Assembly (NCBI GenBank): GCA_029237695.1
Contig: CM055274.1
Coordinates: 68,934,828-68,998,827, forward strand
Direction of reading: 5' to 3'
DNA: 64,000 bases
Origin: Conchocele bisecta
Taxonomy: Eukaryota > Mollusca > Bivalvia > Lucinida > Thyasiridae
The notes beneath the pieces were generated by a model. It was not told where the DNA came from. It did no database searches and saw only the letters and a list, made by a program, of their open reading frames with translations. Positions 10,701 to 22,700 of the stretch are shown here, piece by piece. The translations under genes and the position numbers were made by a program. Numbering within the stretch: position 1 is the first letter of the stretch; each line of letters begins with the position of its first letter.

Positions 10701-13700
10701 ATGCGCGCACGAGAGACTTCCTCTTTGCTTTGGACGGCTGGCGTGAAAGTATCCTTTTTGGTGCTCATTTTCGTTTGGCTGTTTTATACACTCTATTCGT
10801 GGTTATTGTCCGTAAGTAGGCAATATCTTCTGTAATAGAGTGGGGGCTATTCATTTCTATAAGTTGCTAGTCGAAAATATTTCATTTTGAAAGTATTTCG
10901 ATTTTTTTTTCTTAGTGTGGCCACAGGGCGCGAACTTCGCGATTTTCCTATTGTCGGACGTTCCTATTGTCGACAAAGAAATTTTTATTTTTTATTTTTT
11001 TTTCGACTTTGTCTAGTTCGATATTTGAATAGGTTTTCCGTACCACGTTCACTAATGGGCTAAGGGAAACCTAAACCCAGTTCGGGTCAGGAAATTTGGT
11101 GTTGGTCACAAAACGGGAACTTGTGATTCTCATGAGATAATTTGTTTCCGTTGGTGCTAGATACATAACGGTTGCTCTAATGAGAAACTGGGCTTGTCTC
11201 AGGCCTTGGGGGCCTCTATGGAGGGGCCTGACCATTAGGTACTATCAGGGTAAGTATCAGGGTAAGTATCAATAAGTAAGATTCAGAAACTACAGTGGTT
11301 TCTGAGTCTGAGCCAAGTCCGAGTCCGAATAGTGGCAGGGTGTCTCTTATGACTGAGACATCCAACGTCGCTAGTTCTGCTCTGGGTGGTCCGCTACCCA
11401 CTGAGTAAGAACACCGGACGCCAGTCTGTGTTCGGCAAGATTCAGAAACTAAAGACTGTTTCTGAGTCTAGCCAAGTCCGAGTCCGAATAGTGGCAGGGT
11501 ATCTCTTATGACTGAGACATCCAACGTCGCTAGTTCTGCTCTGGGTGGTCCGCTACCCACTGAGTAAGAACACCGGACGCCAGTCTGTGTTCGGCAAGAT
11601 TCAGAAACTAAAGACTGTTCCGGACATGGACACCGGACACCAGTTCTGCTCTGGGTTATACGCTAACCACTGAGCAAGAACACAGGACACCAGTTAGGCT
11701 CTGGTTTATACGCTAACCGCCGAGCACGAACACCGGACACCGGTTCTGCTATGGGTTATACGCTAACCACTGAGCAAGAACGCCGGACACTAGTTATGCT
11801 CTGGGTTATTAGCTAACCACTGAGCACGAACACCGGACACGGGACAGGTAGATTCAAGGGGATAGGCGATGTGGGTTGTATACACGCAAATCCAATTGGG
11901 CGCGCCTCGGTGGAATGCAAGCGTATTCCTCCGGTCAACAGAGTGTCAAATATAGCCACTGATAACAGCGACGCTGGTCTTGACCACGCCCTTTTCAGCG
12001 GAATATCTGTTCAAGGTTATGGATATACAACAGTGTAACGGTATAGGACATGGCCTGCCGACACAGTGGATTAGTCCTGATGTGAGTCTGATGACGTCAG
12101 ACAGGAGGGCGCACGGACTTGTCGATCAGGACGGGTAGATCCGGGTCTAGTAGCAAGAGAGCTAGGTATAGGTCAACTTCCAGTAGCTCGTCTACCAGGA
12201 CGCGTGATTGTATATCCATGAAACACAAACGACGTTCTAGGTCGTGTCTAGGTACGATCATTCAAGTCGTCATAGGCATAGGGGAAGGGACCTCCTTCGG
12301 GAAGCGTTCCTTCAGGCCACGAATCTGTTTGGAAACAGATGTTCACAGGTGACTGCTGCTGATGCTGCAGTAAGACAGAGTCGGCAGTCAGCGAGACTAT
12401 CAGTGGTCTCTTTAGCCAAGCGGTTCGCTTATAGAAGCGCAACTCGGGCTGGAAAGGGGACATAAGCAAGCTTTAATATCCCCTTCTCCTAAACCAACGA
12501 GTGAGGTAACGGGTAGCTTTAAGCAACCCATAACACCTATACAGCCCCAATAGGGTGGGGCTCCCAGAGGGGCGCTACACGCATCAGAGATTGGCAATCT
12601 CCGAGCTTCTACAGCGTACGGTTTGTTGTACCAACAGACAGATCATTTCTAGATAGAGACGGCTCGATCGATACGTCTGACTATTAGAGTCAACGATTGG
12701 GCAGTCTCCAGCGAACCACAGGAAGGTTATCTTCATATACCGATATGCCATGCGTCCAGAAACTTTATAAGCTTTCAGTCGCAAGGCATGTTATAACAGT
12801 TTCGTGTCCTACCCTTCAGAACCACGGCGTTCACAAAACTAATAGTGGTAATATAGGCACAGTCCAGACCGTGTGTTATTGCATACTTCAATACTTGGAC
12901 GACTGGCTCTTGCACAATCAGTCTAGAGACACACTGCTACTCAAGCGGCGTTTGTTCTGGGATCTTATCACGGGGTTGTGTCTCAGGCCGAACATAGAGA
13001 TGTCGGAACTAGTACCGAAACAGGACATCTGATACGTAGGGATGAGTTTCCTTACCAGACTGGGGATAGTCAGGGTACACTTGGACAGTGCCGATATGTA
13101 CAGAGTAGACATCATGTTGCGTGTGATCTTCAAAGCTGTGTATCCACTTCAACTACCAGCCAGGGAGCTATTTTAGCTGCTAGGGTATTGAATTCAGAGG
13201 CAGATATGCGGTGTAGGTCGTCTACCAATGTACTGTGGACTACCTGTCGAGGGGGGCTCGAAAGTCCGTACCGAGGGGTCACCGTTTAGAACAGTGACCA
13301 ACGCGGTTATCAACAGGTAGAGCCACCCCTGGTTGGGTCTGTTTGCGACCATGATGGACAATCAGAGGCCAATGTATGTGTATCCAGTTCTGGACTAGGG
13401 GACATAGGCGGTGGGCGCATGTCCGTATCATGGAAATGAGCATACGGGTAAGCATTTCCACAATCAGTAAATTCGGGTCACACCATGCTGGCCAATGACA
13501 AGTTGGTTCTCCAGCATACTGGAACGTCTAGTGTACCATACGGTGGGCATTCCAGTGTTTCCCAAGCTTCTGTCACAGCATGCAGGGGGAACACTTCATG
13601 CGAATATGCTCGTTCTGATTCTTCACGTCTGCAGGCTATCAGGAAGGGAATCAGAAAGGACAAATTTTCGCGGCTAGCTACAGCAATCATTGCACAGGCA

Positions 13701-16700
13701 AAGACGCGAATGGGAGGTCTGTGTTAATTGCTGTAAGTAAGGCAAATTAATCCAGTCAGTCCAGCGGTAGGCGAAATGGGCGATTTCATTAAGTAATTGT
13801 TACGATGAAACGAAATAGTCAGCGTTGATTAGGACGGGTTACATGTAGGCATTGGCCAACTGTTTCAAGTTCACTTCAGTGCCGATATGTATCATAGGTT
13901 CAGACCCCAGTTATAAGCGCTGATTTCATTCTTCACTAGGAAAGACCAGTAGCTAGAATAGTTAACCCAAGGGAATCTAACAGTGGTTAGATGAGATTTA
14001 ACGAAAAATCAGTATGAGCCCATGGGACAGCTTCCCTCTTGATTGATCAGTCAAGAATGGGTCACTCCTCGTTTTCGCTTCGGCGAAAAGGCGGAGTGAA
14101 TTACGCGGCCTGTACAGGGGCGACCAGAATCTGGCTTGGATAATGATTCCGTTACTATGGTTGCGAAGCTGGATTCCTTGCTAAGGCTTGGGTCCCAGTT
14201 AGGCATAACCGACCGTTCGTGATCCCAGGCATGTCCAAATCGAGTCAGTTATCTGTGACATTATATACTTTACGTATTCTATAATGTACAATTGTCGTAT
14301 TTTAACTTGGTAAAAGCACATGCTTCCGGTTAATAACAACAACAATGTCAATAGATTAAAATTCATTCGCACTGATCCAGAATATGAGTTTATCTCTCGC
14401 CCAGCACGAACCTACCAAATTTAACCGAGACGGAAAACAAGTTATGCCCTGGCACATAGATCAAGGTCACGATCAGATGATAATGTGGGCTTCGTGGCGC
14501 AATCGGTTAAGACATTCGGCTAGATGATGGTGAATTTCATAAGACAAAATGCACCAGGCTTGTCAGGGGAAAAGGGCACTTCACCGGTACGGTGAATGTT
14601 AAAATCCTCTGATAGCATCAGGTGGGACTGGTCTCGGCAGCTAGTGTAGCTGTGGAAGAACAGTGCCCCATTCTTATCCGGAGGCAGTAGCTTCGGTATA
14701 CCAGTATCTGTCTCATGATAGTGGTCCTGTTTAACCTGCGCAGGTGCCGAGGGCTAAGTCTCTGTGTGAAGCAGAATAGGTTAATGCTTTCAAGGGTAGG
14801 CCTAGACTGCCTCAGACCCACACTGTAGGAGCTCTGTTAGAGGAATTGATTTGGCACAGGGTTTGACCCCAAAACTAAGTTGGATTTCTTAAAGCCAGTA
14901 CTTTTCTGGCACATCAGGGGCTCAAGTATTAGGTTATGCTTACATAAACTTGGCTCATAGAGTATTCGGCCTGGGAAAACAAGGCTCAGAGATGGGAGTA
15001 TCCAAGGCTTAGTTCCATAAGGCACGGACTTGTTTTGTGCAAGGCCAGAGCTTGGTGAATTAGGCACTACATCTCAATGACTAACCAATGAGAGGTAGGC
15101 ACTGGATTTTATTCCATGCGTGGGTAATCAGTTTATATCCAAATCGTCAGTTTACAGATGGATATCTCTCGCAACACGCAGAGCATATCGATCCAATTCG
15201 GTTAAGGGCTCATAAGGTTATAATCGATGCCCATGAGGTAGGTGCAGTAGTTACCTCCTCGGAGTTCCTCTATGGAGTGAGCCTGGGGATAAGATAATGG
15301 AAGTGGCATCAGGGAAGTCTCATTCCACTTTTATCAGTTTTACATACGTACACTGACTGCGCAGAGCGCAGATATTTACACATTGGATCCCCTAGTCGCG
15401 GCTAGCAGGGATGTCGCGGGGGACAAACATGTGTAAAAGGCTCAATTTTTTAGCCTGTTGTTATTCTGGGCCAGTGGATCTAGTCCAGGATAACAAATGG
15501 TTGGTATATTCACATTGGCAGTACAAAACGTTCTAGTTATCAGCTAGTTCAAGTTTTGTGCATGGAAAGTTTTCGTAGATTGTTTTCTTGATTACACATG
15601 ACTGGTTATGCCAGTCTGGATACATATTTTACTATAATGTGTGCAGTTGTTTGGTGTTACCAATGATTGTGAGATCCGGAGAGGGTAAAGGTGAGATACC
15701 TGTGCTCCAGGGTGCTAACGGTACTAGGTATCATGACACTCGAAAACACATAACCATTCATCCAGGGTCATGAATGCCATGTTTGGTAATTATTGATAGT
15801 ATGTGGGTGTCAATATGCATAGGGTATTTTATGTTTGCATTACTATTTGTGAGTAATGTGGGTTAGAACTTTAAGAGACTTGTGGACATGGACAAGGGTC
15901 AGTGTAGATGCTGTGAGTCTTAGATGTGAGGCACAACAGTGTGTATGACATGACGCTAACATGATATGAGTTAGTCACATTCAGTGCGGGTGAAACTGCG
16001 ACTGGGGACAGTACTCAAGCAGACCAGAAGACTTAGCTGGCGGATCAGTTATCTTCTGGGAGCAGGAATAGGGGGGGGGGGGGGGGCTGCTCAGACGGTG
16101 CCCGGGTCTAGTCTACAAGTTTGGTGAGTCAATTTATTGATCCTAGGTTAAGTATTCACAGAGCGAATTTATTTATTTTTCTGGTTTCTGTATCACCTTA
16201 CCTTCCCGCCTTGGAGACAAATTGTAGCAACATATAACGGGGAAGTATGATACAGAAATCAGAATTTTTCAATGTAAAATTAGTTTCTGTGAGTACTTAC
16301 CTGTTATATGTATTTAACACCCGCCTCCCACCCCGCAAGAGATTTGTTCTATCGCAAAGAGGAAGTCTCCCGTGCGCGCATGCGCGGTCGATATGGGATG
16401 GGACAGGTGTAAGTGCGGGTCAATAAATTGTATTTGGAATGGGTAGCCCCAATAGAAGCTATATAGCAACATATAACAGGTAAGTAGTAGTATATAGGGA
16501 GTCAAAATGATACCACCAAAGCTGGAAGCGTTATTGACTCTCATTAACAGCTCCCAACGGTATCGAAAAACGGTGTTTTTGTCCAAAAACACAAACTAGT
16601 CACCAACACTGAAATATTTTAAAACGCGAAACCGTCTCGTTGTACGCCCACCATATATAGTGAAAAAAATTTGAAATTGAGATTGAAAATAATGGCTTCA

Positions 16701-19700
16701 AAAAAGAAGACGAACAAAAGTACTCACCAGCACCCTCGAAAAACGGGCTTTTTGCATAGAGAAAAGCAGAATGATACCACCAGAGGTGGCACCGTTTCCA
16801 CCACCACACGACACTCCCAACACCCACGAAAAATCGGGAACGGATTTCAGAAAAACCCAAATACATCGAACTACAACAAACTACAGGAACTACAACCAAC
16901 ACAGACGAACGACAGATAGAACTTGTCGTAGAAGAAATTCGCCTCCCAAGAGGCAAACAGAAATGATACCACCCATTTGTGTATTTGGACACAGAAATGA
17001 TACCACCCATTTGTGTATTTGGACACATTTGGGAAACGGGTTGGAAAAATCCAATAAACAAAAGTACTCACCAGCACCCTCGAAAAACGGATTTTTTGTG
17101 TAGAGAAAATCAGAATGATACCACCAGAGGTGGCACCGTTTCCACCACCACACAACACTCCCAACACCCACGAAAAATCGGGAACGGATTTCAGAAAAAA
17201 CCCAAATACATCGAACTACAACAAACTACAGGCACTACAACCAACACAGACGAATGACAGATAGAACTGCGTACGAGAACAATCTCGTTCTACTATTTCT
17301 TCTGGTGTAGCTCTCGGAAGCAGGACTCCGCTATTTTTCTTTTGCGTTTTTCTGTCTCTAGGGACGCCTGTAGTTCCGCAACCTGGCTTTCTAGTTCAAC
17401 AACCCGGCTTTCTAGTTCGGCAGTCTGGAGTTGTGTTCTCCAGGGTGCGGTACACCGTTTCTGTTTGTGTCTGCAAAGCGTCTGGGAACTGGAGAAATTT
17501 TTTCCACAACCTTCGCACAGGAATGCAGGAGTACTGCATGTCGTCTTTCTCCCGATGTGCCGTTGCAAGTTGGCCTTCTTGGCAAAAGTTCTACCACACG
17601 TTTCGCATTCCATTTTCCCAATAGTATTTTTCTGTTCAAATGGGAAAATCACAAGAATTTTTTGTCTCCCAAGAGGCAAACAGAAATGATACCACCCAAT
17701 TGTACACATTCGGACTTTTGGGAAAAGTGTAGAAAAAATTTGTCTCCCTAGAGGCAAACAGAAATGATACCACCCATTTGGACACATTTGGGAAAAGACA
17801 ACTCGAACAAAGAAAGAAGGACAACTCGAACAAAGAAGAAAGACAACTCGAAAGACAATTCGAACAAAGAAGGAAAGACAACTTGGAAAAACCTCTCTAG
17901 AATTGGGTCGAGAAACCCACAATTGGGACACGAGTATACACAACTGGACACGATATCCACAATTGGACTGGTAGTACAAAAGACGACGTTTGGTCCAATA
18001 GTGGATGGGGGTTCTAGTCCATTCTGCACGGAGCCACAATTTTTGGAGGATTCCCCTACCTCGTCTCGTCTCGCCTCGCCACATCCACAATCGGACGCCC
18101 ATTTGAAGATATGGGACCCCATTGGAATAGACTACAACTAGCCATGCCATACAAGGAATGCGAGACATGCGGAAAGGGCTTCGACAAGCCCACAAATCTT
18201 CGAAGATACATGGGTCGCAAGAACCCGTGCAGACCTCCCACGAGAGAGTGTCCCAGATGTGGAGGGAAGTTTGCCACCTACAAGACTCTCTGGCAACATC
18301 GCTCGAACAGGTGTCCCGAGGGGCCAGAAGATAGAACCACGGAGGGTGGCAAGAAGGCTGCGACCAGGAAGAGGATCCTGGTACTGGAGAGGAGGGTGGT
18401 AGAGTTGGAGGAGGAGGTGGCTAGACTGCGGGATGGAAAACCTCGCAAGGGAGCGAGACACGAGAACGACGGCGACGACGAGATCGATTGGGCAGATCTC
18501 GATCTGTAGAGAGAGGGGGATTCCCCACTTTTTGCACTGGCCAGTTTACCCCCATCTCGACTCCCAACGGCAAACAAAACACCAGAAAACCTCTCCCCAA
18601 AGTAGGTAGAACAATGATACCACCCAATTGTCCACATTTGGTCTTTTGGGAAAGTCGAAGAAAAATCGTCTCCCAAGAGCAAAACAAGATCTAAACCACA
18701 TCGAAAAACAGAAAACCTCTCCCAAAGGAGGTAGAACGGAAAGAAAGACAACTCGGTACAGAACAAGAAAGACAACTTGGAAAGACAACTCGGAAAGACA
18801 ATTCGAAAAAGACTAAGAACTTTTGTCCAAAACGAGCAGCGACAAAGAACTTTTTTTCAAAATGGCTGCTGCATGTAGAACGGGTCGCGACTACCAGAGT
18901 GCTGGTGTACGGAGTCGCTAGTTTCGTTTTTCCCATTTGGCGTACCGGACTGTTTTGCGGAGTGCACAAACTGGGCGTCGGGGTCTGTTTTCTTCTTCCA
19001 GAGGCTATGGGCCTCTAGAGACACGAATGGGAACAGTGGTTTGCAAACCGCGTACACCACCACAAATACCCCTGTACCTGCATTCGCAACCAAACCAATG
19101 ATGCAGGTGGGATAACGCAAAAACGCAAACTTCAAAATGGGAAGAGTGACTGGATTTAATGGTGTATCGCAATTCGCAAATGTCATCAATTTACATCCAT
19201 CAAACACGTCAAAACTCTGTGGCCATTTTGTCTTAATTACGCAGAAAATCGCAAATTGACGATAATTAAATGTCTCGTGTTGAACGTTCGGCCAACGATT
19301 TCGCAAAGGGCCAAGTTTAATCCAAGGGGAAGAACTCCAACACAATTATTGACACCAGCGTGTTCGGACTTTATGTAAAGTGTGGACTGGTTTCTCAAAC
19401 GCAAGTTGCTACAGTTACAACCCCAATCCACCACTTTGCATTCTCTACGGTTTTCCAAATGTCGTGCACCTCCAGATCGTCTTGCTTCTTTGGACACTCG
19501 GAATCGCTGGAAACCGAGTCCAACAGTTTGTGTTCCAGGGCGCCCAAACGTATCTCCATGTCCAACAGTTTGCGGTCCAAACGTCTCTCCAGGTCGAACA
19601 AGCGCGTAGATTCTTCGAACGAGCTGGCATCTTCTAGTAGATCTGTGGGGAACTCGGTGGGAGGTGGGTTCCCAATCTCGATTGGATGTTCTTCTAGGGG

Positions 19701-22700
19701 TTCTTCGGGCTTTGTACTACGGTCTACATCGGCATTGTCCCATATTTTTCGAAGTCTAGCACTACCGATCCCGTACTTCTTTTTGATTTCGTCGGCTGTA
19801 GTCTTCCCACAGGTGGAAATAATTTCTAGAATATTTTTCGGAGACAAGTAGGTTTTTGGCATGCCTACAAACGCTTCTATCTACATGGGCAACATGTGTC
19901 CAACATGGAATTCCCAAATTGCTCGAGATGTTCAAAATACTTGCTCGAGGTGTTCGAAAAGGGCAAAATGCTTGTTCGCGACTACCACAGTGCTCGGGAT
20001 TCTCCTGGGCGGGAGAGTATGTTCCCCAGGATTCCTATCCTGTCTATCCTAGTGGGTAGAGGAGGAGAATCCCGAGCACTGTGGTAGTCGCGAACAAGCA
20101 TTTTGCCCTTTTCGAACACCTCGAGCAAGTATTTTGAACATCTCGAGCATTTTGGGAATTCAATGTTGGACACATGTTGCCCATGTAGATAGAAGCGTTT
20201 GTAGGCATGCCAAAAACCTACTTGTCTCCGAAAAATATTCTAGAAATTATTTCCACCCGTGGGAAGACTACAGCCAACGAAATCAAAAAGAAGTACGGGA
20301 TCGGTAGTGCTAGACTTCGGAAAATATGGGACAATGCCGATGTAGACCGTAGTACAAAGCCCGAAGAACCCCTAGAAGAACATCCAATCGAGATTGGGAA
20401 CCCACCTCCCACCGAGTTCCCCACAGATCTACTAGAAGATGCCAGCTCGTTCGAAGAATCTACGCGCTTGTTCGACCTGGAGAGACGTTTGGACCGGAAA
20501 CTGTTGGACATGGAGATAACGTTTGGGCGCCCTGGAACACAAACTGTTGGACTTGGTTTCCAGCGATTCCGAGTGTCCAAAGAAGCAAGACGATCTGGAG
20601 GTGCACAACATTTGGAAAACCGTAGAGAATGCAAAGTGGTGGATTGGGGTATTTGTGGTGGTGTACGCGGTTTGCAAACCACTGTTCCCATTCGTGTCTC
20701 TAGAGGCCCATAGCCTCTGGAAGAAGAAAACAGACCCCGACGCCCAGTTCGTGCACTCCGCAAAACAGTCCGGTACGCCAAATGGGAAAAACGAAACTAG
20801 CGACTCTGTACACCAGCACTCTGGTAGTCGCGACCCGTTCTACATGCAGTAGCCATTTTGAAAAAAAGTTATTTGTCGCTGCTCGTTTTGGACAAAAGTT
20901 CTTCGTCTTTTTCGAATTGTCTTTCCGAGTTGTCTTTCCAAGTTGTCTTTCTTGTTCTGTACCGAGTTGTCTTTCTTTCCGTTCTACCTCCTTTGGGAGA
21001 GGTTTTCTGTTTTTCGATGTGGTCTACATCTTGTTTTGCTCTTGGGAGACGATTTTTCTTCGACTTTCCCAAAAGACCAAATGTGGACAATTGGGTGGTA
21101 TCATTGTTCTACCTACTTTGGGGAGAGGTTTTCTGGTGTTTTGTTTGCCGTTGGGAGTCGAGATGGGGGTAAACTGGCCAGTGCAAAAAGTGGGGAATCC
21201 CCCTCTCTCTACAGATCGAGATCTGCCCAATCGATCTCGTCGTCGCCGTCGTTCTCGTGTCTCGCTCCCTTGCGAGGTTTTCCATCCCGCAGTCTAGCCA
21301 CCTCCTCCTCCAACTCTACCACCCTCCTCTCCAGTACCAGGATCCTCTTCCTGGTCGCAGCCTTCTTCTTGCCACCCTCCGTGGTTCTATCTTCTGGCCC
21401 CTCGGGACACCTGTTCGAGCGATGTTGCCAGAGAGTCTTGTAGGTGGCAAACTTCCCTCCACATCTGGGACACTCTCTCGTGGGAGGTCTGCACGGGTTC
21501 TTGCGACCCATGTGTCTTCGAAGATTTGTGGGCTTGTCGAAGCCCTTTCCGCATGTCTCGCATTCCTTGTATGGCATGGCTAGTTGTAGTCTATTCCAAT
21601 GGGGTCCCATATCTTCAAATGGGCGTCCGATTGTGGATGTGGCGAGGCGAGACGAGACGAGGTAGGGGAATCCTCCAAAAATTGTGGCTCCGTGCAGAAT
21701 GGACTAGAACCCCCATCCACTATTGGACCAAACGTCGTCTTTTGTACTACCAGTCCAATTGTGGATATCGTGTCCAGTTGTGTATACTCGTGTCCCAATT
21801 GTTGGTTTCTCGACCCAATTCTAGAGAGGTTTTTCCAAGTTGTCTTTCCTTCTTTGTTCGAATTGTCTTTCGAGTTGTCTTTCTTCTTTGTTCGAGTTGT
21901 CCTTCTTTCTTTGTTCGAGTTGTCTTTTCCCAAATGTGTCCAAATGGGTGGTATCATTTCTGTTTGCCTCTTGGGAGACAAATTTTTTCTACACTTTTCC
22001 CAAAAGTCCGAATGTGTACAATTGGGTGGTATCATTTCTGTTTGCCTCTTGGGAGACAAAAAATTCTTGTGATTTTCCCATTTGAACAGAAAAATACTAT
22101 TGGGAAAATGGAGTGCGAAACGTGTGGTAGAACTTTGCCAAGAAGGCCAACTTGCAACGGCACATCGGGAGAAAGACGAGATGCAGTACTCCTGCATTCC
22201 TGTGCGAAGGTTGTGGAAAACATTTCTCCAGTTCCCAGACGCTTTGCAGACACAAACAGAAACGGTGTACCGCACCCTGCAGAACACAACGCAGACTGCC
22301 GAACTAGAAAGCCGGGTTGTCAAACTAGAAAGCCAGGTTGCGGAACTACAGCGTCCCTAGAGACAGAAAAACGCAAAAGAAAAATAGCGGAGTCCTGCTT
22401 CCGAGAGCTACACCAGAAGAAATAGTAGAACGAGATTGTTCTCGTACGCAGTTCTATCTGTCATTCATCTGTGTTGGTTGTAGTGCCTGTAGTTTGTTGT
22501 AGTTCGATGTATTTGGGTTTTTAGCTCACCTGAGCGAAGCTCATGTGAGCTATTGTTACCGCAATATGTCCGTCGTCCGTCGTCGTCGTCGTCCGTGAAC
22601 ATTTTCAAACGTCTTCTCCTCGGTAACCATTGGGCCTATGGTCACCAAACTTCATGGTCATGGTCCTTAGGTAGGGGGATTACAAAATTGTTAAAATGAC

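Larger units (their letters stand above)
16506..18624 (+). promoter_or_regulatory. Recurring AATGATACCACC motif (8 sites in left arm)
   Basis: Exact 12-mers start at 16506, 16770, 16962, 16996, 17114, 17685, 17763 and 18613, all in the same orientation, with mirrored copies in the right arm. Most are followed by CCATTTG or CCAATTG and ACACATTTGG. The outermost lies 20 bp inside the element end. Sites cluster before and between genes, so they may be promoter or protein-binding sites; this is inference. Confidence 0.55.

Noticed and set aside
12697..13727. Several independent small genes between 12.7 and 13.7 kb
   Set aside because: The frames are pieces of one decayed DIRS RT/RNase H region, as shown by YLDDW and the following motif order.
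17614..18195. 300-codon minus-strand frame extending Z1 upstream
   Set aside because: The upstream two thirds is antisense to Z2 and to motif-bearing spacer DNA, without domain features; the finger gene plausibly starts at 17613. The matching right-arm frame from 21526 is rejected for the same reason.
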